Translations under genes and position numbers: made by a program | Shown here: positions 7,678-14,189 of the stretch, one piece after another | Numbering within the stretch: the first letter of the stretch is position 1 | Layout: the number at the start of each line of letters is the position of its first letter | NCBI GenBank assembly: GCA_025965815.1 | Contig: JAOPWF010000204.1 | Coordinates: 1-20,625, forward strand | DNA length: 20,625 nt | From: Mycobacterium sp. | GTDB taxonomy: Bacteria > Actinomycetota > Actinomycetes > Mycobacteriales > Mycobacteriaceae | Direction: 5' to 3' | The notes under the pieces: generated by a model | Databases searched by the model: none | Told to the model about the DNA's origin: nothing | Seen by the model: only the letters and a program-made list of their open reading frames with translations

Positions 7678-8556
7678 ATGCGGTATGCGCTGAGCGCGGC
7701 TCTGCCCGTGCTGTTGCGGCCAGGTCCGGCTGGCTGGGGGAACGCCCCCGAAGCGACCGGGGGATCAGACGGGGTGGTCCAGGTCGGATGGGATCCGCGC
7801 CGTGCCGTGCTGGTGCGTCCACCACTCGGGCTGACCGCGGCCGACCTGGCCGAGTTGCTGCGGTCGCTGCAGTCCGGCGCCACGCTGGCCGACCTGCGGG
7901 CCGAGGCGACCCGGCGCGGAATCGCCGAGCCCCCGTTGCTCGTCGACCTGATCGAGTCGCTGGTGGCGGCGGGTGTCGTGACAACGGGGGCGCCGCGTGC
8001 CCGCACCAGGTCGGCGTCGATCCGCATCCACGGTCGTGGGCCGTTGTCGGACGTGCTGGCCGACGCGCTGCGCTGCTCTGGCGCGCGCATCAGGCACAGC
8101 AGCCAGACCCACGCCGCCCCGGGCCCGGCGGGAACGGACCTCGCCGTGCTATCGGACTACCTGGTCGCCGACCCGCGCGTGGTGCGAGAGCTGCACCGCG
8201 GCGGTGTGCCACATCTGCTGGTCCGGGTGCGCGACGGCACCGGCCTGGTGGGGCCGCTAGTGATCCCCGGTGTGACCAGCTGCCTGAGCTGCGCTGATCT
8301 GTACCGCAGCGATCGGGACGCGGCGTGGCCCGCGGTGGCGGCCCAGTTGCGTGACACGGTCGGCAACGCCGACCGGGCAACCGTGCTGGCCACCGCCGCG
8401 CTGGCGCTCAACCAGGTGGACCGCGTCATCCGGGCGGTCCGCGGGGCAGGCACCGAGACACCGCCCCCGACGCTGGACACCACGCTGGAATTCGACGTCA
8501 ACGCCAGTTCGATCGTCGCCAGGAGGTGGACCCGGCACCCGCGCTGTCTCTGCTGA
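7678..8556 (+). CDS. E1/ThiF-like, TOMM cyclodehydratase-type protein (Rv3196-like)
   Basis: A 292-residue protein resembling the E1-like partner proteins of azole-forming (TOMM/bacteriocin) cyclodehydratases. Residues 30-110 look like a leader-peptide-recognition winged-helix region (DLAELLRSLQSGATLADLRA). The following part is a degenerate ThiF fold. The tell-tale segment is GPLVIPGVTSCLSCADLYRS at about 192-211, with Cys202/Cys205, and the C-terminus RHPRCLC supplies Cys290/Cys292. Together these suggest a structural zinc site. No YcaO partner, precursor peptide or transporter is nearby, so a role in peptide modification is not supported by context; in M. tuberculosis Rv3196 is simply a conserved protein. 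Residues 18-31 (AGWGNAPEATGG) are encoded by a GC-rich palindromic repeat. ATG at 7678 is the natural start. The ABC1 kinase gene follows after 57 bp. Confidence 0.8.
   Translation: MRYALSAALPVLLRPGPAGWGNAPEATGGSDGVVQVGWDPRRAVLVRPPLGLTAADLAELLRSLQSGATLADLRAEATRRGIAEPPLLVDLIESLVAAGVVTTGAPRARTRSASIRIHGRGPLSDVLADALRCSGARIRHSSQTHAAPGPAGTDLAVLSDYLVADPRVVRELHRGGVPHLLVRVRDGTGLVGPLVIPGVTSCLSCADLYRSDRDAAWPAVAAQLRDTVGNADRATVLATAALALNQVDRVIRAVRGAGTETPPPTLDTTLEFDVNASSIVARRWTRHPRCLC
7732..7766 (-). repeat. GC-rich palindromic repeat, type A, copy 1 (inside the E1-like gene)
   Basis: Read on the minus strand, the first 18 bases (GATCCCCCGGTCGCTTCG) match the repeat at 12873-12890 at 17 of 18 positions. 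Both copies end in CCCCAGCC. The copy contains CCCCCG/CGGGGG arms that can form a hairpin. It is translated in frame near the N-terminus of the E1-like protein without breaking it. Confidence 0.6.
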
Positions 8557-8613
8557 CAGCGATTGTGGCCACATTGGTGCGGTGCCCTTAGCTCGGTCGT
8601 GGATGATGGTGTC

Positions 8614-9933
8614 GTGGCAGACATCAAGCGTGGACGCGCGGCCCGCAACGCGAAGTTAGCGAGCCTGCCTGTGGGCTTCGCCGGCCGGGCGGCGCTGGGC
8701 TTCGGTAAGCGATTGACGGGCATGTCCAGGGACGAGGTCAACGCCGAGCTGATGGAGAAGGCGGCCAATCAGCTGTTCACCGTCCTGGGCGAGCTCAAGG
8801 GCGGCGCCATGAAGGTCGGGCAAGCGCTCTCGGTCATGGAGGCCGCGATCCCGGACGAGTTCGGGGAGCCCTACCGCGAGGCGCTGACCAAGCTGCAGAA
8901 GGACGCTCCGCCACTGCCCGCGGCCAAGGTGCACCGGGTGCTGGACGCCCAACTCGGCACCAAGTGGCGCGATCGCTTCAGCTCATTCGACGACACGCCG
9001 GTTGCCTCGGCCAGCATCGGCCAGGTGCATAAGGCGGTGTGGGCGGACGGCCGCGAGGTGGCCGTCAAGATCCAGTACCCCGGCGCCGACGAGGCGCTGC
9101 GCGCCGACCTGAAGACCATGCAGCGGATGGTCGGAGTGCTCAAGCAGCTCTCCCCCGGCGCCGACGTGCAGGGCGTCGTCGACGAGTTGATCGAGCGCAC
9201 CGAGATGGAACTCGACTACCGCCTCGAGGCCGACAACCAACGCACCTTCGCCGCGGCCTATCGCGACGATCCGCGCTTTGTCATTCCCGCGGTGGTGGCC
9301 AGCGCACCGAAAGTGATGATCGCCGAGTGGATCGACGGCATCCCGATGGCGCAGATCATCGCCAACGGCACTGCCGAGCAACGGGATCTGTGCGGAACCC
9401 GGCTGGCCGAGCTGACCTACGGCGCCCCGCAGCGCGTCGAGATGATGCACGGCGACGCCCACCCCGGCAACTTCATGCTGATGCCCGGCGGCAAGATGGG
9501 CGTCATCGACTTCGGTGCCGTGGCACCACTTCCGGGCGGATTTCCGATCGAACTGGGTGAGACCCTCCGGCTGGCCCGCGACAAGGAATACGACCTGTTG
9601 GTGCCCACCATGGAACGGGCTGGGTTCATCCAGCAGGGACGGCAGGTGTCGGTGCAGGAGATCGATTACATGCTGCGCCAATACGTCGAACCCATCGAGG
9701 TCGAGGTGTTCCACTACACCCGCAGGTGGCTGCAGAAGATGGCCGCGGTGAACATCGACCGCTCGGCCGCCCAGATCAAGATGGCACGACAGCTGGATCT
9801 GCCCGCCAAGCTGGCGATGCCGCTGCGGGTGATCGCCTCGACGGTGGCCATCTCGGCCCAGTTGAATGCCCACGTGCCGGTGAAAGCGATTGCCACGGAG
9901 TTCATTCCGGGCTTCGCCGAGTCAGCCGCCTGA
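8614..9933 (+). CDS. ABC1/UbiB-family atypical kinase (Rv3197-like)
   Basis: A 439-residue ABC1 (ADCK/UbiB) protein-kinase-like protein. Hallmarks in order: KVGQ (Lys67) of the family-specific KxGQ motif; the alanine-rich ASASIGQVH loop (131-139) replacing the glycine-rich loop; VAVKIQYPG with Lys152; the catalytic loop HGDAHPGN (279-286, Asp281); and metal-binding IDFGA (298-302, Asp299). All key residues are present, so ATP binding is expected. In this family, ATPase-type or lipid-linked roles are as likely as protein phosphorylation. GTG at 8614 (ADIKRGRAARNAKL) is chosen to match the M. tuberculosis Rv3197 N-terminus; the frame is open to 8563. It converges with whiB7, 27 bp between stops. 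Rv3197 has been linked to macrolide response and the WhiB7 regulon in M. tuberculosis (from memory). Confidence 0.93.
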   Translation: MADIKRGRAARNAKLASLPVGFAGRAALGFGKRLTGMSRDEVNAELMEKAANQLFTVLGELKGGAMKVGQALSVMEAAIPDEFGEPYREALTKLQKDAPPLPAAKVHRVLDAQLGTKWRDRFSSFDDTPVASASIGQVHKAVWADGREVAVKIQYPGADEALRADLKTMQRMVGVLKQLSPGADVQGVVDELIERTEMELDYRLEADNQRTFAAAYRDDPRFVIPAVVASAPKVMIAEWIDGIPMAQIIANGTAEQRDLCGTRLAELTYGAPQRVEMMHGDAHPGNFMLMPGGKMGVIDFGAVAPLPGGFPIELGETLRLARDKEYDLLVPTMERAGFIQQGRQVSVQEIDYMLRQYVEPIEVEVFHYTRRWLQKMAAVNIDRSAAQIKMARQLDLPAKLAMPLRVIASTVAISAQLNAHVPVKAIATEFIPGFAESAA

Positions 9934-9960
9934 GACCCGGCCCGCCGAACCCGGCAGCGG

Positions 9961-10242
9961 TTACGCTGCTGCAGGGCTGGCTTCCGGGTTCTTGCGGGGG
10001 CGGCCCCGCGGACGCTTGCGGGCGACGATGGCCCCGCGTTCGATGATCTCCCCGCCCCAAACACCCCACGGCTCTTCGCGTTCCAGCGCCGCTGCCAGGC
10101 ACTGGCTGCGAATGGGGCAGTCGGCGCACAACGCCTTGGCGCGCTCCAAGTCGACGGGGCTCTCGGCGAACCACAGGTCGGGGTCTTCAGCATGACACGG
10201 CACCGCCGGTAGCGTTCTCTCGCGGCATGTCATGGTTGACAT
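9961..10242 (-). CDS. whiB7: WhiB7 antibiotic-response transcription factor
   Basis: A 93-residue WhiB-family iron-sulfur protein. Four cluster cysteines are visible: Cys16 (VPCHAEDPDLWF), Cys39 and Cys42 (ALCADCPIRSQC), and Cys48. The tryptophan/glycine turn EPWGVWGGE covers 57-65, and the C-terminal AT-hook is RKRPRGRPRK (75-84, RGRPR core), which is diagnostic of WhiB7 among WhiB proteins. WhiB7 binds the primary sigma factor and AT-rich DNA just upstream of -35 elements, switching on intrinsic resistance to ribosome-targeting drugs. The ATG at 10242 follows AGGTGA at a 6-nt spacing; a second ATG three codons in is possible. Its long leader contains a uORF and an attenuator, described separately. 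It sits between uvrD2 and the convergent ABC1 kinase gene, as in M. tuberculosis (Rv3197A). Confidence 0.97.
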   Translation of the reverse strand: MSTMTCRERTLPAVPCHAEDPDLWFAESPVDLERAKALCADCPIRSQCLAAALEREEPWGVWGGEIIERGAIVARKRPRGRPRKNPEASPAAA

Positions 10243-10243
10243 G
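10226..10243 (-). promoter_or_regulatory. hairpin over the whiB7 start codon
   Basis: CATGTCA (10226-10232) and TGACATG (10237-10243) form a perfect 7-bp inverted repeat with a 4-nt loop. It covers the whiB7 ATG and the next in-frame ATG. In mRNA it could partly mask initiation. It may also be a by-product of the codons used. Confidence 0.35.
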
Positions 10244-10320
10244 TCCGGTCACCTGCTTCCTGGTCGTTGTTTCGTCGGCATCTGTCTTTCAGATCCGGAC
10301 CAGGTATTGGGTGGTGCCCC

Positions 10321-10362
10321 AAAAACTACGGCCACGGATCCGGTGATTTCGGGTCCGTGGCC
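10321..10362 (-). terminator. whiB7 leader attenuator (intrinsic terminator)
   Basis: On the minus strand GGCCACGGACCC (plus 10351-10362) pairs with GGATCCGTGGCC (plus 10330-10341) around a 9-nt loop. This gives a 12-bp stem with one mismatch, followed by GTAG and a run of five T (plus 10325-10321). It stands between the leader uORF stop (10385) and the whiB7 start (10242), so transcription would end before whiB7 unless the hairpin is prevented. Its position matches the attenuator known for mycobacterial whiB7. Confidence 0.85.
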
Positions 10363-10409
10363 ATTCGGCTGTGTCGTGGGCTTCCTAGAGGGAGCCCCGA
10401 TCCACGGAC
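10353..10409 (-). promoter_or_regulatory. antiterminator pairing in the whiB7 leader
   Basis: In the leader RNA, GTCCGUGG near the end of the uORF (plus 10402-10409) is exactly complementary to CCACGGAC in the 5' arm of the terminator (plus 10353-10360). The uORF segment repeats the terminator's 3' arm (CCGUGG), so the two pairings exclude each other. The segment begins 14 nt before the uORF stop codon, within the footprint of a terminating ribosome. This arrangement allows ribosome position to choose between termination and readthrough. The complementarity is seen; the switching is inferred. Confidence 0.65.
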
Positions 10410-10585
10410 GCGTCAATCGCGGTGGCGATGCGTCGCTTACGCTGCGGCGTAATAGCGGCGGCCGCGCCGGCGGCATGCGCCGCAAACGCGGGATGCGCCA
10501 CCGGTGCGGAGGCAGCGGGGGCAAGGAGGGTCGTGCCAGCCATGCCGGTAACGCCTACGCCGGCGTGCGCGTTGATGTTCTTCAT
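10385..10585 (-). CDS. whiB7 leader upstream ORF (regulatory peptide)
   Basis: A 66-codon ORF (MKNINAHAGVG... ending ASVDRGSL) lies in the whiB7 leader. Its ATG at 10585 follows an almost perfect Shine-Dalgarno, AAGGAGG (plus 10597-10603), at 11 nt, stronger than that of most genes here. The product is Ala-rich with a basic QRKRR patch near residues 48-52 and has no recognisable domain. The function is probably the act of translation: whiB7 leaders in mycobacteria carry a uORF whose translation couples ribosome stress to attenuation. The last codons contain the antiterminator segment. The peptide itself may be unstable and without a separate function. Confidence 0.75.
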   Translation of the reverse strand: MKNINAHAGVGVTGMAGTTLLAPAASAPVAHPAFAAHAAGAAAAITPQRKRRIATAIDASVDRGSL

Positions 10586-10631
10586 GATCGGGGCACCCTC
10601 CTTCCATCTAGTGACATATTGTGCAGTTCTG

Positions 10632-10669
10632 AGGCTAAACCTTAACAGCCGCGATGGACAAGCGATTTT
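10632..10669 (-). promoter_or_regulatory. whiB7 promoter with WhiB7-type AT-rich element
   Basis: Minus strand: AAAAT (plus 10665-10669), 3 bp, TTGTCC as -35 (plus 10656-10661), 18 bp, TAGCCT as -10 (plus 10632-10637, fits TANNNT). An A/T stretch about 3 bp ahead of the -35 is the known feature of WhiB7-activated promoters, whiB7 itself included. Expected initiation is near 10625, giving a leader of about 380 nt. The promoter starts only some 20 bp after the uvrD2 stop. Confidence 0.7.
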
Positions 10670-10690
10670 CTGACCTGGGGTTTTGAGTTG

Positions 10691-12820
10691 TCATTGCCGG
10701 CTGCGGACCAGCGCCAACACGTCGGGCCCGAACTGCTCCAGTTTGCGTGCCCCAATGCCGGGTATCGCGACCAGAGCGGCGTCGTCGGTGGGCATCAGCT
10801 CGGCGATCGCGGTAAGCGTGTTGTCGGTGAAGACGACATAGGCCGGGACCTTGAGCTCCTTGGACATCCGCAGCCGCCAGTCCTTGAGCTGCATCAGCAG
10901 CTCGTCGTCGATATCGGCGGCGCAGGATTCGCAGCGGCGCAGCATCACCGCCGCCGGCGTAGCCAGGGTGGTGTTGCAGATCCGGCAGCGGGCGGGGGCT
11001 CCCCGTTGCCTGCGGGGACGGCTTCCGGTGGTATCGGACTGGCCGGTGTTCGGGGCGATGCCGTTGAGGAACCGCGACGGTCGTCGGCCCTGTCGGCCCC
11101 CGGGTGTGCGGGCCAGCGCCCAACTGAGCGCCAAACGAACTCGGGCCCTGGTGATTCCGACGTACAGCAACCGCCGTTCCTCTTCGACCGGCTCACTTTC
11201 GGGGCCGTGCGAAAGGGCATGTGAGATGGGCAGGGTGCCGTCGGCCAGCCCCACCAGGAACACCGCGTCCCATTCCAGGCCTTTGGCGGCGTGCAGTGAC
11301 GCCAGCGTGACGCCCTGCACCACCGGCGGGTGCCTAGAGTCTGCCCGCAACCGCAACTCCGCCACCAGGCCGCGCAGATCCAGGCGCGGTCGCTGGGCGA
11401 CCTCGTCGTCGACGAGCTCGGCCAGCGCGGCCAGCGCCTCCCACCGCTCCCGTGCCCGGGTACCCGTGGGCGGCTCGGCGGTCAGCCCCAACGGCTCGAG
11501 CACCTCGCGGACCACGTCGGGCAGCGGGATCTCGGTGTACGGGCCGCGTTCGGCGGCGCGGTGCAGCGCCAGCAGGGCCTGCCGGATTTCCTGGCGACTG
11601 AAGAACCCCTCACCGCCGCGCACCTGGAACGCGATACCTGCCTCGGTCAGTGCCTCCTCGTAGACCTCGGACTGGGCGTTGATCCGGTAGAGCACCGCGA
11701 TCTCGGATGCCGGCGTGCCCGCCTCGATGAGCGCCTTGATCTGCCGTGCCACCGCGCCGGCCTCGGCGACCTCGTCGGGATGCTCGGCGAACGTCGGCGT
11801 CGGGCCCGGGTCACGCTGGCCGACCAGATGCAGCTTGCTGCCCGCCACCCGGCCGCGGGCGGCGGCGATCACCCGGTTGGCGAGCGAGACCACCTGCGGC
11901 GTCGAGCGGTAGTCCCGTTCCAGTCGCACCACCGCGGCGTCGGGAAAGCGGCGGGAGAAGTCCAGCAGGTAGCGGGGGGTGGCCCCGGTGAACGAGTAGA
12001 TGGTCTGGTTGGCGTCGCCGACCACCGTGAGGTCGTCGCGCTCCCCCAGCCACGCCGTCAGTACCCGTTGCTGCAGCGGCGTAACGTCCTGGTATTCGTC
12101 GACGACGAAGCAGCGGTACCGGTCGCGGAACTCCTCGGCAACGGCGGCGTCGTTCTCGATCGCGGCCGCGGTGTGCAGCAGCAGGTCGTCGAAATCCAGC
12201 AATGCGGTGCCGTCACGGTGCGCCTTGAGCGATTCGTAGCCGGTGTACACCGTGGCCACCTTGGCCGCGTCCAGCGGTATGTCGCGGCCAACCGACGCGA
12301 CGGCCTCGGGGTAACCCTCCGGACTGATCAGCGAGGCCTTCGCCCACTCGATCTCGCCCGCCAGATCGCGGACGTCGTCGGTGCTGACCTGCAGCCTGGC
12401 CCGGCTGGCGGCCTGGGCGACCACGGAGAATTTGCTGTCGAGCAGTTGCCAACCGGTGTCGCCGACTACCCGTGGCCAGAAGTACTGCAGCTGGCGGCGG
12501 GCCGCGGCGTGGAACGTCACCGCCTGGACCGAGCCGATGCCCGCCCCGGCGTCACCGGAAGCGTCGAGAGCCCGCAGGCGGCTACGCATCTCGCCCGCGG
12601 CCCGCTGGGTGAAAGTCACCGCCAGCACCTGGCTGGCCGCGACATGGCCACCGGCGACGAGGTGGACGATCCGCCGGGTGATTGTTCTGGTCTTGCCGGT
12701 CCCCGCCCCGGCCAGCACGCAGACCGGACCGCGGGCCGCCAGGACCGCCTCCCGCTGCTCGTCGTCCAGGCCGTCGACAGCCGGACTGGCTTCGGTGAGC
12801 GGCGGCATGGCGTCCATCAT
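10691..12820 (-). CDS. uvrD2: ATP-dependent DNA helicase UvrD2
   Basis: A superfamily 1A 3'-5' DNA helicase of about 709 residues. It has Walker [12 protein letters not shown] (Lys43), motif [16 protein letters not shown] near 240, motif [18 protein letters not shown], motif [10 protein letters not shown], motif [16 protein letters not shown] and motif [16 protein letters not shown]. The C-terminus has the UvrD2-specific layout: a four-cysteine module (CRIC near 611, CESC near 630) joining the core to an HRDC domain (about 650-709, ending [13 protein letters not shown]). This separates it from UvrD1 and matches Rv3198c (700 residues). The start is uncertain: ATG at 12820 is used, while TTG at 12838 and ATGs at 12817 and 12808 are also in frame, none with a strong ribosome binding site. 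It is divergent from mycoredoxin and ends just before the whiB7 promoter. Confidence 0.94.
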   Translation of the reverse strand: MMDAMPPLTEASPAVDGLDDEQREAVLAARGPVCVLAGAGTGKTRTITRRIVHLVAGGHVAASQVLAVTFTQRAAGEMRSRLRALDASGDAGAGIGSVQAVTFHAAARRQLQYFWPRVVGDTGWQLLDSKFSVVAQAASRARLQVSTDDVRDLAGEIEWAKASLISPEGYPEAVASVGRDIPLDAAKVATVYTGYESLKAHRDGTALLDFDDLLLHTAAAIENDAAVAEEFRDRYRCFVVDEYQDVTPLQQRVLTAWLGERDDLTVVGDANQTIYSFTGATPRYLLDFSRRFPDAAVVRLERDYRSTPQVVSLANRVIAAARGRVAGSKLHLVGQRDPGPTPTFAEHPDEVAEAGAVARQIKALIEAGTPASEIAVLYRINAQSEVYEEALTEAGIAFQVRGGEGFFSRQEIRQALLALHRAAERGPYTEIPLPDVVREVLEPLGLTAEPPTGTRARERWEALAALAELVDDEVAQRPRLDLRGLVAELRLRADSRHPPVVQGVTLASLHAAKGLEWDAVFLVGLADGTLPISHALSHGPESEPVEEERRLLYVGITRARVRLALSWALARTPGGRQGRRPSRFLNGIAPNTGQSDTTGSRPRRQRGAPARCRICNTTLATPAAVMLRRCESCAADIDDELLMQLKDWRLRMSKELKVPAYVVFTDNTLTAIAELMPTDDAALVAIPGIGARKLEQFGPDVLALVRSRQ

Positions 12821-12872
12821 GGCAGGGCTCAGTGACAATCGCGGGTCAGCGCCGCGCCGGCGGACCGGGGTT

Positions 12873-12902
12873 GATTCCCCGGTCGCTTCGCTCTCCCCAG
12901 CC
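12873..12902 (+). repeat. GC-rich palindromic repeat, type A, copy 2 (uvrD2-mycoredoxin gap)
   Basis: GATTCCCCGGTCGCTTCG is shared with the copy in the E1-like gene (17 of 18 bases, opposite orientation), followed by a shorter spacer and the same CCCCAGCC end. It lies in the 170-bp divergent gap between uvrD2 and mycoredoxin. The rest of that gap shows only the candidate mycoredoxin -10 element. Confidence 0.55.
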
Positions 12903-12975
12903 CGCCGGCCCGGCCCCGCAACGCGCGAGACCCTGGTTACAAATGCCGGTTTCGGGCATGGTTCGCGGACTCGAC

Positions 12976-12981
12976 TAGGTT
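12976..12981 (+). promoter_or_regulatory. candidate -10 element of the mycoredoxin gene (near-leaderless)
   Basis: TAGGTT fits TANNNT and ends 9 bp before the ATG at 12991. Transcription would begin at or within about 3 bp of the start codon. No convincing ribosome binding site precedes the ATG, which fits a leaderless mRNA, common in mycobacteria. The -35 is not recognisable. Confidence 0.35.
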
Positions 12982-12990
12982 TATTGACTT

Positions 12991-13254
12991 ATGACAGCCA
13001 GTAATGCTCCGCTCATCGTGTACTCGACGTCGTGGTGTGGCTACTGCCAGCGGCTCAAGATGTCGCTGAAATCGGCGGGGATCCAATACGTCGAGATCGA
13101 CATCGAAACCGACCCGGCGGCGGCCAACTTCGTGAGCACGGCCAACAACGGCAACGAGACCGTTCCGACAGTGAAGTTCGGCGACGGCTCGACGCTGACC
13201 AACCCGAACCTGCGGGAGGTTCAGGCCAAACTCACCGAGGTCAACGCGGGCTGA
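12991..13254 (+). CDS. mrx1: mycoredoxin 1 (glutaredoxin-like)
   Basis: An 87-residue glutaredoxin-fold protein with the active site SWCGYC (Cys16, Cys19) near the N-terminus and the cis-proline segment ETVPTVKFGDGS (Pro59), the usual thioredoxin-fold substrate site. The size and CGYC motif match mycoredoxin-1 (Rv3198A), which reduces mycothiol-protein mixed disulfides in the cytosol; Cys16 would be the nucleophile. It is divergent from uvrD2, as in M. tuberculosis, and converges on nudC with 6 bp between stops. A near-leaderless promoter is possible. A different glutaredoxin-like reductase (NrdH type) is less likely, because NrdH commonly carries a CVQC-type motif and an nrd neighbourhood. 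Confidence 0.93.
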   Translation: MTASNAPLIVYSTSWCGYCQRLKMSLKSAGIQYVEIDIETDPAAANFVSTANNGNETVPTVKFGDGSTLTNPNLREVQAKLTEVNAG

Positions 13255-13260
13255 ACGGGC

Positions 13261-14187
13261 TCAGTCCACCGCGGCCCAGGACTCGATGATCTCCCGGGCG
13301 ATTGAGATCGATCCGGGCAGCAAAAGCCGGCCCTCGGACGTACTGCTCCAGTCCCCGTCCTCCAGCGCGGCACGCACCTCCGCGCGGGTGAACCAGGCCG
13401 CCTCGGCGATCTCGCCGTCATTGAACGAGAACTCCTGGTCGGGGTCGGCGATGGCGTGGAAACCGACCATCAGCGAGCGCGGAAACGGCCACGGCTGGCT
13501 GCCGAGATAGCGGACATCGGAAATCGTCAGGCCGATCTCCTCGGCGATCTCGCGCTGCACGCAGGCCTCGAATGACTCGCCGGCTTCGACGAATCCGGCC
13601 AGCAGCGAGAACAGCCGCTCCGGCCACACCGTCTGGCGGGCCAGCACCGCGCGGTCGCCGCCGTCATGCACCAGGCAGATCACCGCCGGGTCGATGCGCG
13701 GGAACTCCTCGTGACCGGTGACCGGGTTGACCCGCGCCCAACCGCCCCTGATCGGCTTCGTGGGTGAGCCGTCCACCGGGCTGAACCGCGCGTTGTCGTG
13801 CCAGTTCAGCAGCGCCGTCGCCGAGGACACCAGTTGCGCACTCACGTCGTCGAAAATCGGCCCGGCCCGGCGAAGGTCGAGCACCTCGGTTTCGACGTGC
13901 GGGTCCTCGGGCCCCTCCAGGGCTCCCCGCACCGCCCAGACATGCCGGCCGTCCTCGATGCGACCGAGGAACACCGCGTTCTCCGGCGGTTTGTCGGCGA
14001 GCCGCCTGGCGGCGCCCAGCACGACCCTGCCGTCGGCGATCAGCACCTGATTGCGGGAATCCACCCGCAGCAGCGCGGCTTCGGACCAGCCTGCGGTGGC
14101 CGCATCGATATCGGTGCGGAGCGCGTCGGCGCGGTCGGCACCGATGCGGGACAGCAGTGGAACATTGCGCAGCTGAAAGTCGGCCAT
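13261..14187 (-). CDS. nudC: NAD(+)/NADH pyrophosphatase NudC (Nudix hydrolase)
   Basis: A 308-residue Nudix enzyme. The Nudix box is GFVEAGESFEACVQREIAEE followed by IGL, with the full GX5EX7REUXEEXGU pattern. The downstream SQPWPFPRS is the NADH-pyrophosphatase specificity motif. It should hydrolyse NAD(H) to NMN(H) and AMP; mycobacterial NudC is also reported to hydrolyse isoniazid-NAD adducts. The N-terminal domain (1-160) is divergent, and the four-cysteine zinc ribbon of E. coli NudC is absent: the equivalent stretch (NWHDNARFSPVDGSPTKP) has no cysteine, and the whole protein has only two. The ATG at 14187 is 2 nt after the stop of the potassium-channel gene, with GGAAAG inside that gene's end as ribosome binding site, so the two are probably translationally coupled. 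Confidence 0.94.
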   Translation of the reverse strand: MADFQLRNVPLLSRIGADRADALRTDIDAATAGWSEAALLRVDSRNQVLIADGRVVLGAARRLADKPPENAVFLGRIEDGRHVWAVRGALEGPEDPHVETEVLDLRRAGPIFDDVSAQLVSSATALLNWHDNARFSPVDGSPTKPIRGGWARVNPVTGHEEFPRIDPAVICLVHDGGDRAVLARQTVWPERLFSLLAGFVEAGESFEACVQREIAEEIGLTISDVRYLGSQPWPFPRSLMVGFHAIADPDQEFSFNDGEIAEAAWFTRAEVRAALEDGDWSSTSEGRLLLPGSISIAREIIESWAAVD

Positions 14188-14189
14188 GG

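Noticed and set aside
8563..8613. 17-residue N-terminal extension of the ABC1 kinase
   Set aside because: Not family-like; GTG at 8614 gives the expected N-terminus.
9990..10022. Two CTTGCGGG copies in whiB7
   Set aside because: They encode the conserved AT-hook and follow from its Arg/Lys/Pro codons, not from a repeat element.
10232..10673. Plus-strand open frames across the whiB7 leader
   Set aside because: They run antisense to the uORF, attenuator and promoter, have no ribosome binding site and resemble nothing known.
10993..11025. GC-rich palindromic stretch in uvrD2 resembling the repeats
   Set aside because: It encodes RRQRGAPA, which aligns with the UvrD2 family without an insertion, and identity to the repeats is poor.
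11330..12835. 501-codon plus-strand open frame opposite uvrD2
   Set aside because: Shadow of uvrD2 with the same low-complexity composition. The same applies to the frames at 14157-15248, 5425-6207 and 17406-18608.
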